From Nocardioides sp. Root140 (lineage in GTDB: Bacteria; Actinomycetota; Actinomycetes; Propionibacteriales; Nocardioidaceae): a stretch of 64,000 nt of DNA. Where the stretch lies: contig NZ_LMFI01000001.1 of NCBI RefSeq assembly GCF_001426745.1, positions 1,066,022 through 1,130,021 of the forward strand, given 5' to 3'. Shown here one piece after another: positions 43,523 to 50,778 of this stretch (positions are counted from its first letter, which is position 1; each line of letters starts with the position of its first letter). The notes beneath the pieces were generated by a model. It saw nothing but the letters and a program-made list of their open reading frames with translations, was not told where the DNA came from and ran no database searches. The position numbers were made by a program, and so were the translations under genes.

Positions 43523-44278
43523 ATGGACCTCAACGTTCGTGACCGCGTCTACGTCATCACCGGGGGAGCCCGCGGCCTGGGCCGCGCCACCGCCGACCAG
43601 CTTGTCGCCGACGGTGCACGGGTGGTGCTGTCGGGGCGCAGCCGTGACTCCCTCGACGCCGCCGTGGCCGAGCTCGGCGAGGGGGCGGTCGCGGTCGAGG
43701 CCGACAACTCGGACCCCGCCGCACCGGGTCGTCTGGTCGCCGCGGCACAGGACACCTGGGGCCGGCTCGACGGAGTGCTGATCTCCGTCGGCGGACCGCC
43801 CAAGGGCAGCGTGACCGGCACCAGCGACGCAGACTGGACCACGTCCTTCGAGTCCGTCTTCCTGGGCGCCGTGCGCGTGGCCCGCGAGGTTGCCGCGGTG
43901 CTGGAGGAGGGCGGATCCATCACGTTCGTGCTCTCGATCTCCGCGAAGGCGCCGCTGGCCGACATGGCGATCTCCAACGGGCTGCGCCCCGGCCTGGCGA
44001 TGGTGGCCAAGCAGCTCGCCGACGAGCTGGGCCCCCGGGGCATCCGGGTGAACGGGCTGATGCCCGGGCGCATCGACACCGAGCGGGTGCGCGAGCTCGA
44101 CGCGGCCGGTGGCGACGCCGAGGCCTCCAAGGCACAGCAGCTCAGCTCGATCCCGCTGCGGCGCTACGGCACCCCGGACGAGTTCGGCAGGACGGCGGCG
44201 TTCCTGATGTCGCCGGCGTCAGGCTTTGTCAGCGGGGTGCTGCTTGCGGTTGACGGTGGGCTTTCGCGCCCCCTGTGA
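43523..44278 (+). CDS. Short-chain dehydrogenase/reductase with atypical active site
   Basis: The 251-aa SDR has a normal cofactor motif (TGGARGLGRATADQL) and the late PGRIDTERV and DGGLSRP segments. Where the catalytic Tyr-x3-Lys is expected it reads MAISNGLRPGLAM, with Asn-x-x-Arg instead, a variant known in one FabG-like SDR subgroup. The substrate is unknown. The last 60 bp of this gene are also the end of the convergent SURF1 gene. The ATG follows a CAGGAT hexamer by 7 nt, a weaker leaderless-type arrangement. Confidence 0.88.
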   Translation: MDLNVRDRVYVITGGARGLGRATADQLVADGARVVLSGRSRDSLDAAVAELGEGAVAVEADNSDPAAPGRLVAAAQDTWGRLDGVLISVGGPPKGSVTGTSDADWTTSFESVFLGAVRVAREVAAVLEEGGSITFVLSISAKAPLADMAISNGLRPGLAMVAKQLADELGPRGIRVNGLMPGRIDTERVRELDAAGGDAEASKAQQLSSIPLRRYGTPDEFGRTAAFLMSPASGFVSGVLLAVDGGLSRPL

Positions 44279-45061
44279 CCGCCCCCGCGGCTCCTGTTCT
44301 TGTTTCGAGCGCCGTGGGCGGCGCGTCCGCTGGGAGCTCTTGCCGCTCCACTCGTCGTACGCCATCCAGAAGAAGCCGATGATCGCGAGCAGCCCGAAGA
44401 ACCACCACTGCAGGCCGTAGAAGAAGTGCGGTCCGTTGTTCCTCTCGGGTGTCTCGGCCCCGGCCAGGGGTTGTTCCGGCTCGGGGTCCTCCGAGACGAG
44501 GTCGACGAAGCCGCCGTACGTCGTGAGGTCGAGCGCCTCGGCGATGTGCTTGCTGGAGATCGAGCGCGTGGAGTGGTCGGAGACCTTGGTGGAGTCCCCG
44601 GACGCGTCCTTGCGGACCCACCCGGTCACGGTCACCTGGCCCTCCGGGGGCGCGGGGACGTCGTCGGGCCGGGCGCCGCTGTTCTGCGTGGCCAGCCAGC
44701 CGCGGTCGACCAGCAGCGCCGTCCCCGACGAGGTGACCAGTGGGACGACCACGTCGACACCGGACTGGCCGTCGCGCGTGCGGTAGCGCACGATCACGGT
44801 GTCGTCGACGTCGTACTCGCCGGTGGCCGTGACCCGCAGCCACTCGTGCTCGGTGTCGACCGTGCCGCCGGGGGAGAGGACCTCGTCCACCGGCACCGGA
44901 TCAGCGCTCGTGTTGCGCTCCACGATCGCGTTGGAGGCCTTGCGGTCCTCCAACCGGTGGAACTGCCACTCACCCAGTCGCCAGGCCACCCAGGCGAGGG
45001 CGATGACGACCAGGAAGAAGACGATCCACCGCCGGGTGAAGAGGAACGACAGGGATCTCAC
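44219..45061 (-). CDS. SURF1-family cytochrome oxidase assembly protein
   Basis: The 280-aa protein has the SURF1 layout: one transmembrane helix near each end (residues ~12-29 and ~214-235) and an external domain between, with LGEWQFHRLEDRK after the first helix and LVDRGWLAT in the middle. SURF1 helps insert haem A into cytochrome c oxidase, which fits the ctaA/ctaB genes upstream. About 40 basic residues after the second helix form a tail, the last 19 of which are encoded antisense to the SDR gene. The GTG start follows TAACCT by 7 nt (leaderless type). Confidence 0.88.
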   Translation of the reverse strand: MRSLSFLFTRRWIVFFLVVIALAWVAWRLGEWQFHRLEDRKASNAIVERNTSADPVPVDEVLSPGGTVDTEHEWLRVTATGEYDVDDTVIVRYRTRDGQSGVDVVVPLVTSSGTALLVDRGWLATQNSGARPDDVPAPPEGQVTVTGWVRKDASGDSTKVSDHSTRSISSKHIAEALDLTTYGGFVDLVSEDPEPEQPLAGAETPERNNGPHFFYGLQWWFFGLLAIIGFFWMAYDEWSGKSSQRTRRPRRSKQEQEPRGRSQGARKPTVNRKQHPADKA

Positions 45062-45068
45062 GCGGTCG

Positions 45069-45074
45069 AGGTTA
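45069..45074 (-). promoter_or_regulatory. -10 element of the SURF1 gene, leaderless geometry
   Basis: On the minus strand TAACCT (45074-45069) is followed by 7 nt and the GTG at 45061. Confidence 0.5.
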
Positions 45075-45118
45075 TCCCGACACGGCACCGCGAATCGGAG
45101 CGGGTAGGACCGGCCAAC

Positions 45119-45124
45119 TAGGAT
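45119..45124 (+). promoter_or_regulatory. -10 element of moaA, leaderless geometry
   Basis: TAGGAT is followed by 6 nt and the ATG at 45131. The GTG at 45128 immediately before it is less well spaced. Confidence 0.55.
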
Positions 45125-45130
45125 GGGGTG

Positions 45131-46123
45131 ATGCAGACCCTGAGTGACGCCTTCGGCCGTACGGCGACGGATCTGCGCGTCTCGCTGACGGACCGGTGCA
45201 ACCTGCGGTGTTCCTACTGCATGCCGGCCGAAGGCCTCGACTGGCTGCCCGACGACTCCGTCCTCACCGACGACGAGCTGGTCCGGCTGGTCGGCGTCGC
45301 CACGAACCTGCTCGGCGTGCGCGAGGTGCGGTTCACCGGCGGCGAACCGCTGGTGCGACGGGGACTGGTCGACATCGTCCGGCGTACCGCCGCGCTGGAG
45401 CCGCGCCCCGAGATCTCGTTGACCACCAACGCCCTCGGGCTGGCTCGCAACGCCCAGGCGCTGGCCGAGGCGGGGCTCGACCGGGTCAACGTCAGCCTCG
45501 ACACGATCCGCCCGGAGACGTTCGCCGAGATCACGCGTCGCGACCGGTTGCACGATGTGGTGGCCGGCCTCGAGGCCGCCCATGCCGCCGGCCTCGGACC
45601 CGTGAAGATCAACGCCGTGCTGCTGCGTGGCGTCAACGACGACCAGGCCCCCGAGCTGTTGCAGTGGTCGCTCGACCGCGGCTACGAGCTGCGGTTCATC
45701 GAGCAGATGCCGCTCGACGCCCAGCACGGCTGGCGACGCGACACGATGATCACCGCCGACGAGATCCTCGCCGCGCTCGAGGCCGAGTTCGACCTGTCTC
45801 CTGCCGAGGAGCCGCGGGGCAGCGCGCCGGCCGAGCTGTTCAGCGTCAACGGAGGTCCGGCCACGGTCGGCGTCATCGCCTCGGTGACCCGCCCGTTCTG
45901 CGGCGACTGCGACCGGGTCCGGCTGACCGCCGACGGCCAGGTGCGCAACTGCCTGTTCGCCCGCGAGGAGTCCGACCTGCGAACGGCGCTGCGCGCCGGT
46001 GCCACCGACGCCGAGCTGGCCGAACGCTGGATCGCCGCCGTGGTCGGCAAGCTGCCCGGGCACGGCATCAACGACCCGTCGTTCCTCCAGCCGACCCGGC
46101 CGATGTCCGCGATCGGCGGCTGA
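45131..46123 (+). CDS. moaA: GTP 3',8-cyclase MoaA
   Basis: The 330-aa radical SAM enzyme catalyses the first step of molybdenum cofactor synthesis from GTP. The radical-SAM cluster is C23-x3-C27-x2-C30 in DRCNLRCSYCMP, and the second, GTP-binding cluster is formed by CGDCDRVRLTADGQVRNC in the C-terminal part. GGEPL and the C-terminal GG (AIGG) that activates catalysis are present. No other Moa gene is adjacent. The ATG is preceded by a leaderless-type -10. Confidence 0.97.
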   Translation: MQTLSDAFGRTATDLRVSLTDRCNLRCSYCMPAEGLDWLPDDSVLTDDELVRLVGVATNLLGVREVRFTGGEPLVRRGLVDIVRRTAALEPRPEISLTTNALGLARNAQALAEAGLDRVNVSLDTIRPETFAEITRRDRLHDVVAGLEAAHAAGLGPVKINAVLLRGVNDDQAPELLQWSLDRGYELRFIEQMPLDAQHGWRRDTMITADEILAALEAEFDLSPAEEPRGSAPAELFSVNGGPATVGVIASVTRPFCGDCDRVRLTADGQVRNCLFAREESDLRTALRAGATDAELAERWIAAVVGKLPGHGINDPSFLQPTRPMSAIGG

Positions 46124-46154
46124 CCCGCTTCGACGCGGCGCGCCCCAACCGGGC

Positions 46155-46349
46155 TCAGGACGTGAGTGGCTCGACGTCCTTGAGGAAGTTGCGCGCGGCG
46201 AGGAACTCGCTGAGTGACTCCTTGTGCTCGTCACAGGCCAGCCACGTCTTGCGACGCTCGGGCGTGTGCAGCTTCGGGTTGTTCCACAGCAGGGACCACC
46301 GAGCGGCTTCCTGGCAGCCCTTGGCAGAGCACCGCAACTCGTCATCCAC
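46155..46349 (-). CDS. Small conserved CxxxxC...CxxH protein of unknown function
   Basis: The 64-aa protein has Cys in CSAKGC and CDEH, a possible small zinc site, and a conserved-looking centre WSLLWNNPKLHTPERRKTWLACDEH. I recall short actinobacterial proteins of this type, some carrying an 'acetone carboxylase' label that the sequence gives no reason to accept. The GTG start has GAAGGGAG 7 nt upstream, a strong ribosome-binding site; longer frames enter the upstream terminator. It is convergent with moaA and downstream of the DUF3099 gene. Confidence 0.7.
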   Translation of the reverse strand: MDDELRCSAKGCQEAARWSLLWNNPKLHTPERRKTWLACDEHKESLSEFLAARNFLKDVEPLTS

Positions 46350-46379
46350 GTGGTGGCTCCCTTCGTGAAGAGGCTCGGG

Positions 46380-46426
46380 AAAAGGCGAATGCCGGACGGC
46401 CACGGGGGAGGTCGTCCGGCATTCGC
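46380..46426 (-). terminator. Perfect 14-bp intrinsic terminator after the DUF3099 gene
   Basis: Arms 46385-46398 and 46413-46426 are perfectly complementary around a 14-nt loop. On the minus strand the stem is followed by CTTTTCCC, so it can end DUF3099 transcription. The 120-bp gap between the two minus-strand genes holds this hairpin and the ribosome-binding site of the small gene. Confidence 0.75.
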
Positions 46427-46469
46427 TGGTTGATGATTGCACGACCGAGCGCCGAATCCAATCCGGGAC

Positions 46470-46790
46470 TCACGTGTCGCGCTTCGTGCTCGGAGTCGGG
46501 CTCGGCTCCTTGCCGGGCAGCTCGCGACCGAACCAGTCGGTGGGGCGCAGCTCGACCTCGCGACGTTGCGGTGTGCCGTTCGCGAACACCACCGCGAGGT
46601 AGGGCAGGAACACGGCGCCCACCACCAGCACCCAGCGCAGCCAGCCGTCTCCGACGACCACGGCCCCGACGAAACAGACCGTGCGGATGCCCATCGAGAT
46701 CAAGTAGCGCCGTTGCCGGCCCGCGATCTCGACGGCCGGCGAGGGCGCGGCGGTGGTGATCCGCACTGCTTCCGGGTCCTCGCGTGGCAT
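46470..46790 (-). CDS. DUF3099 small membrane protein
   Basis: The 106-aa protein has two transmembrane segments (IRTVCFVGAVVVGDGWL and WVLVVGAVFLPYLAVVFANG) after an N-terminal ITTA...RQRRYLISMG stretch, the pattern of actinobacterial DUF3099. The C-terminal tail is polar. Function is unknown. The ATG follows TACGAT by exactly 6 nt on the minus strand, so a leaderless transcript is predicted; frames extending further upstream cross the dodecin promoter. Confidence 0.82.
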   Translation of the reverse strand: MPREDPEAVRITTAAPSPAVEIAGRQRRYLISMGIRTVCFVGAVVVGDGWLRWVLVVGAVFLPYLAVVFANGTPQRREVELRPTDWFGRELPGKEPSPTPSTKRDT

Positions 46791-46796
46791 GCCCCC

Positions 46797-46814
46797 ATCG
46801 TACGTCGCTAGGCT
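46797..46814. promoter_or_regulatory. Compact divergent promoters of DUF3099 and dodecin
   Basis: A minus-strand TACGAT (46802-46797) serves DUF3099 and a plus-strand TAGGCT (46809-46814) fits dodecin. Only 6 bp separate the hexamers, so the two promoters cannot both be occupied by RNA polymerase at once. Confidence 0.45.
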
Positions 46815-46854
46815 GGTGGGGTTGTCCGCCGTACACCCCACTGGAGGTCCCCCG

Positions 46855-47067
46855 ATGTCGAACCGCACCTACCGCGTCACCGAGATCGTCGGCACGTCGC
46901 CCGACGGCATCGACCAGGCCATCCGCAACGCCGTGGACCGCGCCGCCAGCACCCTGCGCCACATCGACTGGTTCGAGATGACCCAGGTCCGCGGGCAGGT
47001 CAAGGACGGACAGGTCGAGCACTTCCAGGTCGGCCTCAAGGTCGGCTTCCGCCTCGAGGACGACTGA
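46855..47067 (+). CDS. Dodecin family flavin-binding protein
   Basis: The 70-aa protein is a dodecin (VTEIVGTSPDGIDQAIRNAVDRA, then LRHIDWFEMTQVRGQVKDGQ...FQVGLKVGFRLE). The Trp in HIDWFE is the flavin-stacking residue of bacterial dodecins. They form hollow dodecamers that store FMN/FAD or CoA. A GGAGGT ribosome-binding site precedes the ATG. Confidence 0.93.
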   Translation: MSNRTYRVTEIVGTSPDGIDQAIRNAVDRAASTLRHIDWFEMTQVRGQVKDGQVEHFQVGLKVGFRLEDD

Positions 47068-47132
47068 GTTCCGAGCGGTCCGTCGAGACTGAGGTCACAG
47101 CCGTGGCTTTAGGCATACCCCTCGGTAATCTC

Positions 47133-47138
47133 TAGCGT
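47133..47138 (+). promoter_or_regulatory. -10 element of the fabG-fabI pair
   Basis: TAGCGT is followed by 8 nt and the GTG at 47147; this favours that start over the in-frame GTG at 47141. Confidence 0.5.
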
Positions 47139-47146
47139 CGGTGACC

Positions 47147-47851
47147 GTGAGCAGATCAGTTCTCGTCACCGGCGGCAACCGCGGGATCGGCCGCGCCATC
47201 GCCCAGGCGTTCCTCGACCAGGGCGACCAGGTCGCCGTCACGACGCGCAACGGCGGAGCACCAGAAGGGGCTCTCGACGTCCGCTGCGACATCACGGACC
47301 CGGCCGCGGTCGATGCCGCGTTCAAGCAGATCGAGGAGGCCCACGGGCCCGTCGAGGTGCTGGTCGCCAACGCCGGAATCACCAAGGACACCCTCGTCCT
47401 GCGGATGACCGACGACGACTGGGACTCGGTCATCGCCACCAACCTCACCGGCTCGTTCCGGGTGGCCAAGCGCGCCGCGAAGGGCATGCTCCGACTGCGT
47501 CGCGGTCGCATCATCTTCATCTCGTCGGTGGTCGGCCTGCTCGGCTCGCCGGGCCAGGTCAACTACGCCGCGTCGAAGTCCGGCCTCGTCGGCATGGCGC
47601 GATCGTTGGCCCGTGAGCTCGGCTCCCGCTCCATCACCGCGAACGTCGTGGCCCCCGGCTTCGTGTCCACCGACATGACCGACGTGCTCCCCGAGGAGCA
47701 GAAGGCCGCCTACCAGTCCCAGATCCCGTTGGGTCGCTTCGCCAGCGTCGAGGACGTCGCCGGTGCGGTCACCTGGTTGGCCGGCGACGGCGGCGCCTAC
47801 GTCACCGGCGCGGTCATCCCGGTCGACGGCGGCCTCGGCATGGGCCACTGA
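47147..47851 (+). CDS. fabG: 3-oxoacyl-ACP reductase FabG (MabA-like)
   Basis: The 234-aa SDR reduces 3-oxoacyl-ACP in type II fatty acid synthesis. Cofactor motif TGGNRGIGRAIA, NAGITKD, catalytic SSVVGLLGSPGQVNYAASKSGL (Tyr-x3-Lys) and PGFVSTDMTD are intact. The start at GTG 47147 gives the short N terminus SRSVLVTGG usual for this group. fabI follows 38 nt later, the mabA-inhA order of mycobacteria. Confidence 0.94.
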   Translation: MSRSVLVTGGNRGIGRAIAQAFLDQGDQVAVTTRNGGAPEGALDVRCDITDPAAVDAAFKQIEEAHGPVEVLVANAGITKDTLVLRMTDDDWDSVIATNLTGSFRVAKRAAKGMLRLRRGRIIFISSVVGLLGSPGQVNYAASKSGLVGMARSLARELGSRSITANVVAPGFVSTDMTDVLPEEQKAAYQSQIPLGRFASVEDVAGAVTWLAGDGGAYVTGAVIPVDGGLGMGH

Positions 47852-47889
47852 CCTCCTCCCACCCCTCCCTGACACAAGGAGCAAGACGC

Positions 47890-48660
47890 ATGGGCATTCT
47901 CGACGGCAAGCGGATCCTCGTCGCCGGTGTGACGATGGACAGCTCGATCGGCTTCGCGGTGGCCAAGGTCGCCCAGGAGCAGGGCGCCACCGTCCTGATC
48001 TCCAACTTCGGTCGCGCACTCGGCATCACCAAGCGCATCGCCAAGCGCCTCCCCGTCGAGCCGCCCGTGCTCGAGCTCGACGTCACCGACGAGGACCACC
48101 TCGCCCGGCTGCCCGAGCTCGTGCGCGAGCACGTCGACGGTCTCGACGGTGTCGTGCACTCGATCGCCTACGGCAACCCCGAGACCCTGCTCGGCGGCAA
48201 GTTCCTCGACGGGCCGTGGGGTGACGTCGCCCAGGCGGTCCAGGTCTCGGCGTACTCCCTCAAGTCGCTGGCCGTGGCCAGCAAGCCGCTGATGAGCGAG
48301 GGCGGGTCCGTCGTCGGCCTCACCTTCGACGCGACGGTCGCCTGGCCGGCGTACGACTGGATGGGCGTGGCCAAGGCTGGCCTCGAGTCCACCTCGCGCT
48401 ACCTGGCCCGCGACCTCGGCGCCGACGGCATCCGCTGCAACCTGGTCTCCGCCGGGCCGCTGCGCACGCTGGCTGCCAAGGCCATTCCCGGCTTCTCCGA
48501 CCTCGAGGACATGTGGGGCACGCGTGCCCCGCTGGGCTGGGACAACACCGACCAGGAGCCCACCGCGCGTGCGGTCTGTGCCTTGCTGTCCGACTTCTTC
48601 CCGGCGACCACCGGCGAGATCGTGCACGTCGACGGTGGCTTCCACGCGATGGGTGCCTGA
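47890..48660 (+). CDS. fabI: Enoyl-ACP reductase FabI (InhA-like)
   Basis: The 256-aa enzyme reduces enoyl-ACP, the last step of each fatty acid elongation cycle, using NADH. The variant cofactor motif (AGVTMDSSIGFAVAKVAQEQGA) and the YDWMGVAKAGL active site (Tyr-x6-Lys) mark FabI/InhA rather than FabG. AAGGAG precedes the ATG. This family is the target of triclosan and isoniazid-type inhibitors. Confidence 0.96.
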   Translation: MGILDGKRILVAGVTMDSSIGFAVAKVAQEQGATVLISNFGRALGITKRIAKRLPVEPPVLELDVTDEDHLARLPELVREHVDGLDGVVHSIAYGNPETLLGGKFLDGPWGDVAQAVQVSAYSLKSLAVASKPLMSEGGSVVGLTFDATVAWPAYDWMGVAKAGLESTSRYLARDLGADGIRCNLVSAGPLRTLAAKAIPGFSDLEDMWGTRAPLGWDNTDQEPTARAVCALLSDFFPATTGEIVHVDGGFHAMGA

Positions 48661-48710
48661 CCCGATCCAGCCTGCGCGTGCCGGAGATCGGCGATGCCGG
48701 GATGAGTCTG

Positions 48711-48716
48711 TACCGT
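48711..48716 (+). promoter_or_regulatory. -10 element of the CphA-like Mur ligase gene, leaderless geometry
   Basis: TACCGT is followed by 7 nt and the GTG at 48724. Confidence 0.5.
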
Positions 48717-48723
48717 TCCGTGG

Positions 48724-50409
48724 GTGACTTCACTCATCGAGCTGCGCATCCTCGAAGGCCCCAATCTCTACTTCCCGCGGGCCGCGGTGAAACTGACCCT
48801 CGACATCACGCCGCTGGCCGAGGCGCCGGATGAGACGGTGCAACGGTTCGCGCGTCGGATCGGACTGAAGAACGTCCGCCAGGGTGCCGCCGGCTCCGGC
48901 TTCCGGCAGCGCTTCGCCACCCGGGCCGTGGCCCGGCTGGTCCGGTCGATCGCGGGGGAGTCGGGCACCGCGCGCCTCGCCGTACGCGTCCGCCCCACCA
49001 ACGACCCGCACCAGATCGTGGTCGCCTTCCCGTGGCGGCACCGCAACAAGGGCGAGGCCCTGGGCCGCGCGGTGGCCGAGGTGCTCGACGCGCTGCCGGG
49101 CGCCGACATCGATGTCCTCGTCAGCGAGGTGGCGCAACGGTTGGCGACCGTCGAGGCGGGGGCGGCTCCGACCACGATCAAGCCGCGCATCCCGGTCGTC
49201 GCGGTCACCGGCACCAACGGCAAGACCACGACCTCGCGGATGATCGCGCACATCGCCCGCACCAACGGACTGCTGGTCGGCTGGTCGAACACTGACGGCA
49301 TCTACATCGACGGTGAGCTGGTCGAGCCGGGTGACTACTCGGGCCCGTCGGGTGCCGGCCGGGTGCTGGCCCACAAGCAGGTGCAGCTGGCGGTCACCGA
49401 GACCGCGCGCGGCGGCATCCTGCTCAAGGGCATCGGCCTGACCCGCAACGACGTCTCGGTGGTCACCAACGTCACCGCCGACCACCTCGGGCTGCAGGGC
49501 ATCGACACCGTCGACCAGCTCGCCGAGGTGAAGGCGGTGGTCCCGCGCATCACCCGACCCGACGGCTGGGCGGTGCTCAACGGGGACGACCCACGGGTCC
49601 TGGCGATGCGTCAGGTGATCAAGGCCCAGCCCTGGGTGTTCTCCCGCGACCCCGACTCGCCGGCCGTCCGCGAGGTGCTCAACAGCGGCGGTCGGGCGAC
49701 CACCGTGATCGACGGCTGGGTCGCCGTGCTGACACCGGGCCGCGACGCCGACCCGTTGATCGAGCTGGTCGACGTGCCGATGACGCTGGCCGGACTGTCC
49801 CGCTTCAACGTCGAGAACACGCTGGCCGCTGCCTCCGCCGCCCTGGCCATCGGGATGCCCCGCGACGTCGTCGTGGAGGGCCTGCGCACGTTCCGACCCG
49901 ACGCCGAGCACAACCCCGGCCGGATGAACTTCTTCTCCATCGGCGAGGTCTCGGTGGTGATGGACCTGGCCCACAACGAGGCCGGCCTCGAGGCGCTGAT
50001 CGAGATCATGAACGGCGTACGCCGTCCCGGTGCGCGGATCCTCCTCGGGCTGGGCGTGGTCGGCGACCGGCAGGACGAGCTGATCGAGCAGCTCGGCGAG
50101 ATCGCTGGCCGCGACGCCGACGTGCTGGCGATCTGCCACAAGGAGCGCTACCTGCGCGGGCGTACGACGGACGAGCTCGACGTGCTGATGCGCGCCGGGG
50201 CGGAACGCGTGGGCGCCACGCACATCGTGTCGTGGCCGACCGAGGTGTCCGGACTCGAAGCACTGGTGGCCCAGGCGCAGCCCGGCGACGTCGTGGGCAT
50301 CATGTGCCACGCCGAGCGCCAGGAGTGCTACGACTGGATCGCCGGCAAGGGCGGCACGCCCGACAGCCCCGAACACCTGGCCGAGAAGGTCCGCGCGGCC
50401 CGAGACTGA
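48724..50409 (+). CDS. CphA-like Mur ligase lacking the ATP-grasp domain
   Basis: The 561-aa protein has an N-terminal region of ~150 aa that begins IELRILEGPNLYF, comparable to the CphA N domain (IVETRVYRGANIW). It passes directly to a Mur-ligase domain with Walker A VVAVTGTNGKTTTSRMIAHI near residue 161. The stretches ARGGILLKGIGLTRNDVSVV, DHLGLQGIDTVDQLAEVKAVV and DLAHNEAGLEAL parallel the neighbouring CphA closely, so the two are paralogues. The ~300-aa ATP-grasp part that CphA uses to add Asp to the backbone is absent. It could ligate an amino acid to an existing polymer or a small molecule. The product is unknown. It is convergent with the cupin-cphA-cphB genes. Confidence 0.8.
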   Translation: MTSLIELRILEGPNLYFPRAAVKLTLDITPLAEAPDETVQRFARRIGLKNVRQGAAGSGFRQRFATRAVARLVRSIAGESGTARLAVRVRPTNDPHQIVVAFPWRHRNKGEALGRAVAEVLDALPGADIDVLVSEVAQRLATVEAGAAPTTIKPRIPVVAVTGTNGKTTTSRMIAHIARTNGLLVGWSNTDGIYIDGELVEPGDYSGPSGAGRVLAHKQVQLAVTETARGGILLKGIGLTRNDVSVVTNVTADHLGLQGIDTVDQLAEVKAVVPRITRPDGWAVLNGDDPRVLAMRQVIKAQPWVFSRDPDSPAVREVLNSGGRATTVIDGWVAVLTPGRDADPLIELVDVPMTLAGLSRFNVENTLAAASAALAIGMPRDVVVEGLRTFRPDAEHNPGRMNFFSIGEVSVVMDLAHNEAGLEALIEIMNGVRRPGARILLGLGVVGDRQDELIEQLGEIAGRDADVLAICHKERYLRGRTTDELDVLMRAGAERVGATHIVSWPTEVSGLEALVAQAQPGDVVGIMCHAERQECYDWIAGKGGTPDSPEHLAEKVRAARD

Positions 50410-50413
50410 CGGA

Positions 50414-50773
50414 TCAGGGGGCGTCGACTGCCCCGACGTGGTTGTCGAGGTCGACGTCGCCCTCGACGACGAAGCCGAGGAGGCCCGCGGTGGTGCGGGT
50501 CTCGTGCTGCTCGCCGGCCTCCCAGACCGCGGCCTGGCCCGGACCGAGATGCTGCACCACGCCGTCGTAGCCGCTGACCGTCGCGTTGCCCTCCATGACC
50601 ACCAGGAGCTGGCGGCCCAGGGCAGGGTGACGTCCGATCACCCCGCCCGGGGCCAGTTGGACCACGACGAGGTGGGCGTCGGCGGTCAGGCCGAGCGCCC
50701 CCACCGTGAAGCCGGTGCTGTCGTTGGCCTCGATCCTGCGCCTGGGGACCTGGTCGAGCCTGAGGATCCGCAC
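50414..50773 (-). CDS. Cupin-domain protein downstream of cphA
   Basis: The 119-aa protein has a single cupin fold pattern: VVVQLAPGGVIGRHPALGRQLLVVMEGNATVSG followed by LGPGQAAVWEAGEQHETRTT, with His and Glu residues that could bind a metal. It begins at a GTG 5 nt after the cphA stop, so it is the third gene of cphB-cphA-cupin. Its role next to cyanophycin synthesis is unknown. Longer in-frame starts lie inside cphA and were rejected. Confidence 0.8.
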   Translation of the reverse strand: MRILRLDQVPRRRIEANDSTGFTVGALGLTADAHLVVVQLAPGGVIGRHPALGRQLLVVMEGNATVSGYDGVVQHLGPGQAAVWEAGEQHETRTTAGLLGFVVEGDVDLDNHVGAVDAP

Positions 50774-50778
50774 CCGGG

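Noticed and set aside
46155..46349. Acetone carboxylase annotation for the 64-aa protein
   Set aside because: Nothing in the sequence resembles a carboxylase subunit; the name would be a propagated label.
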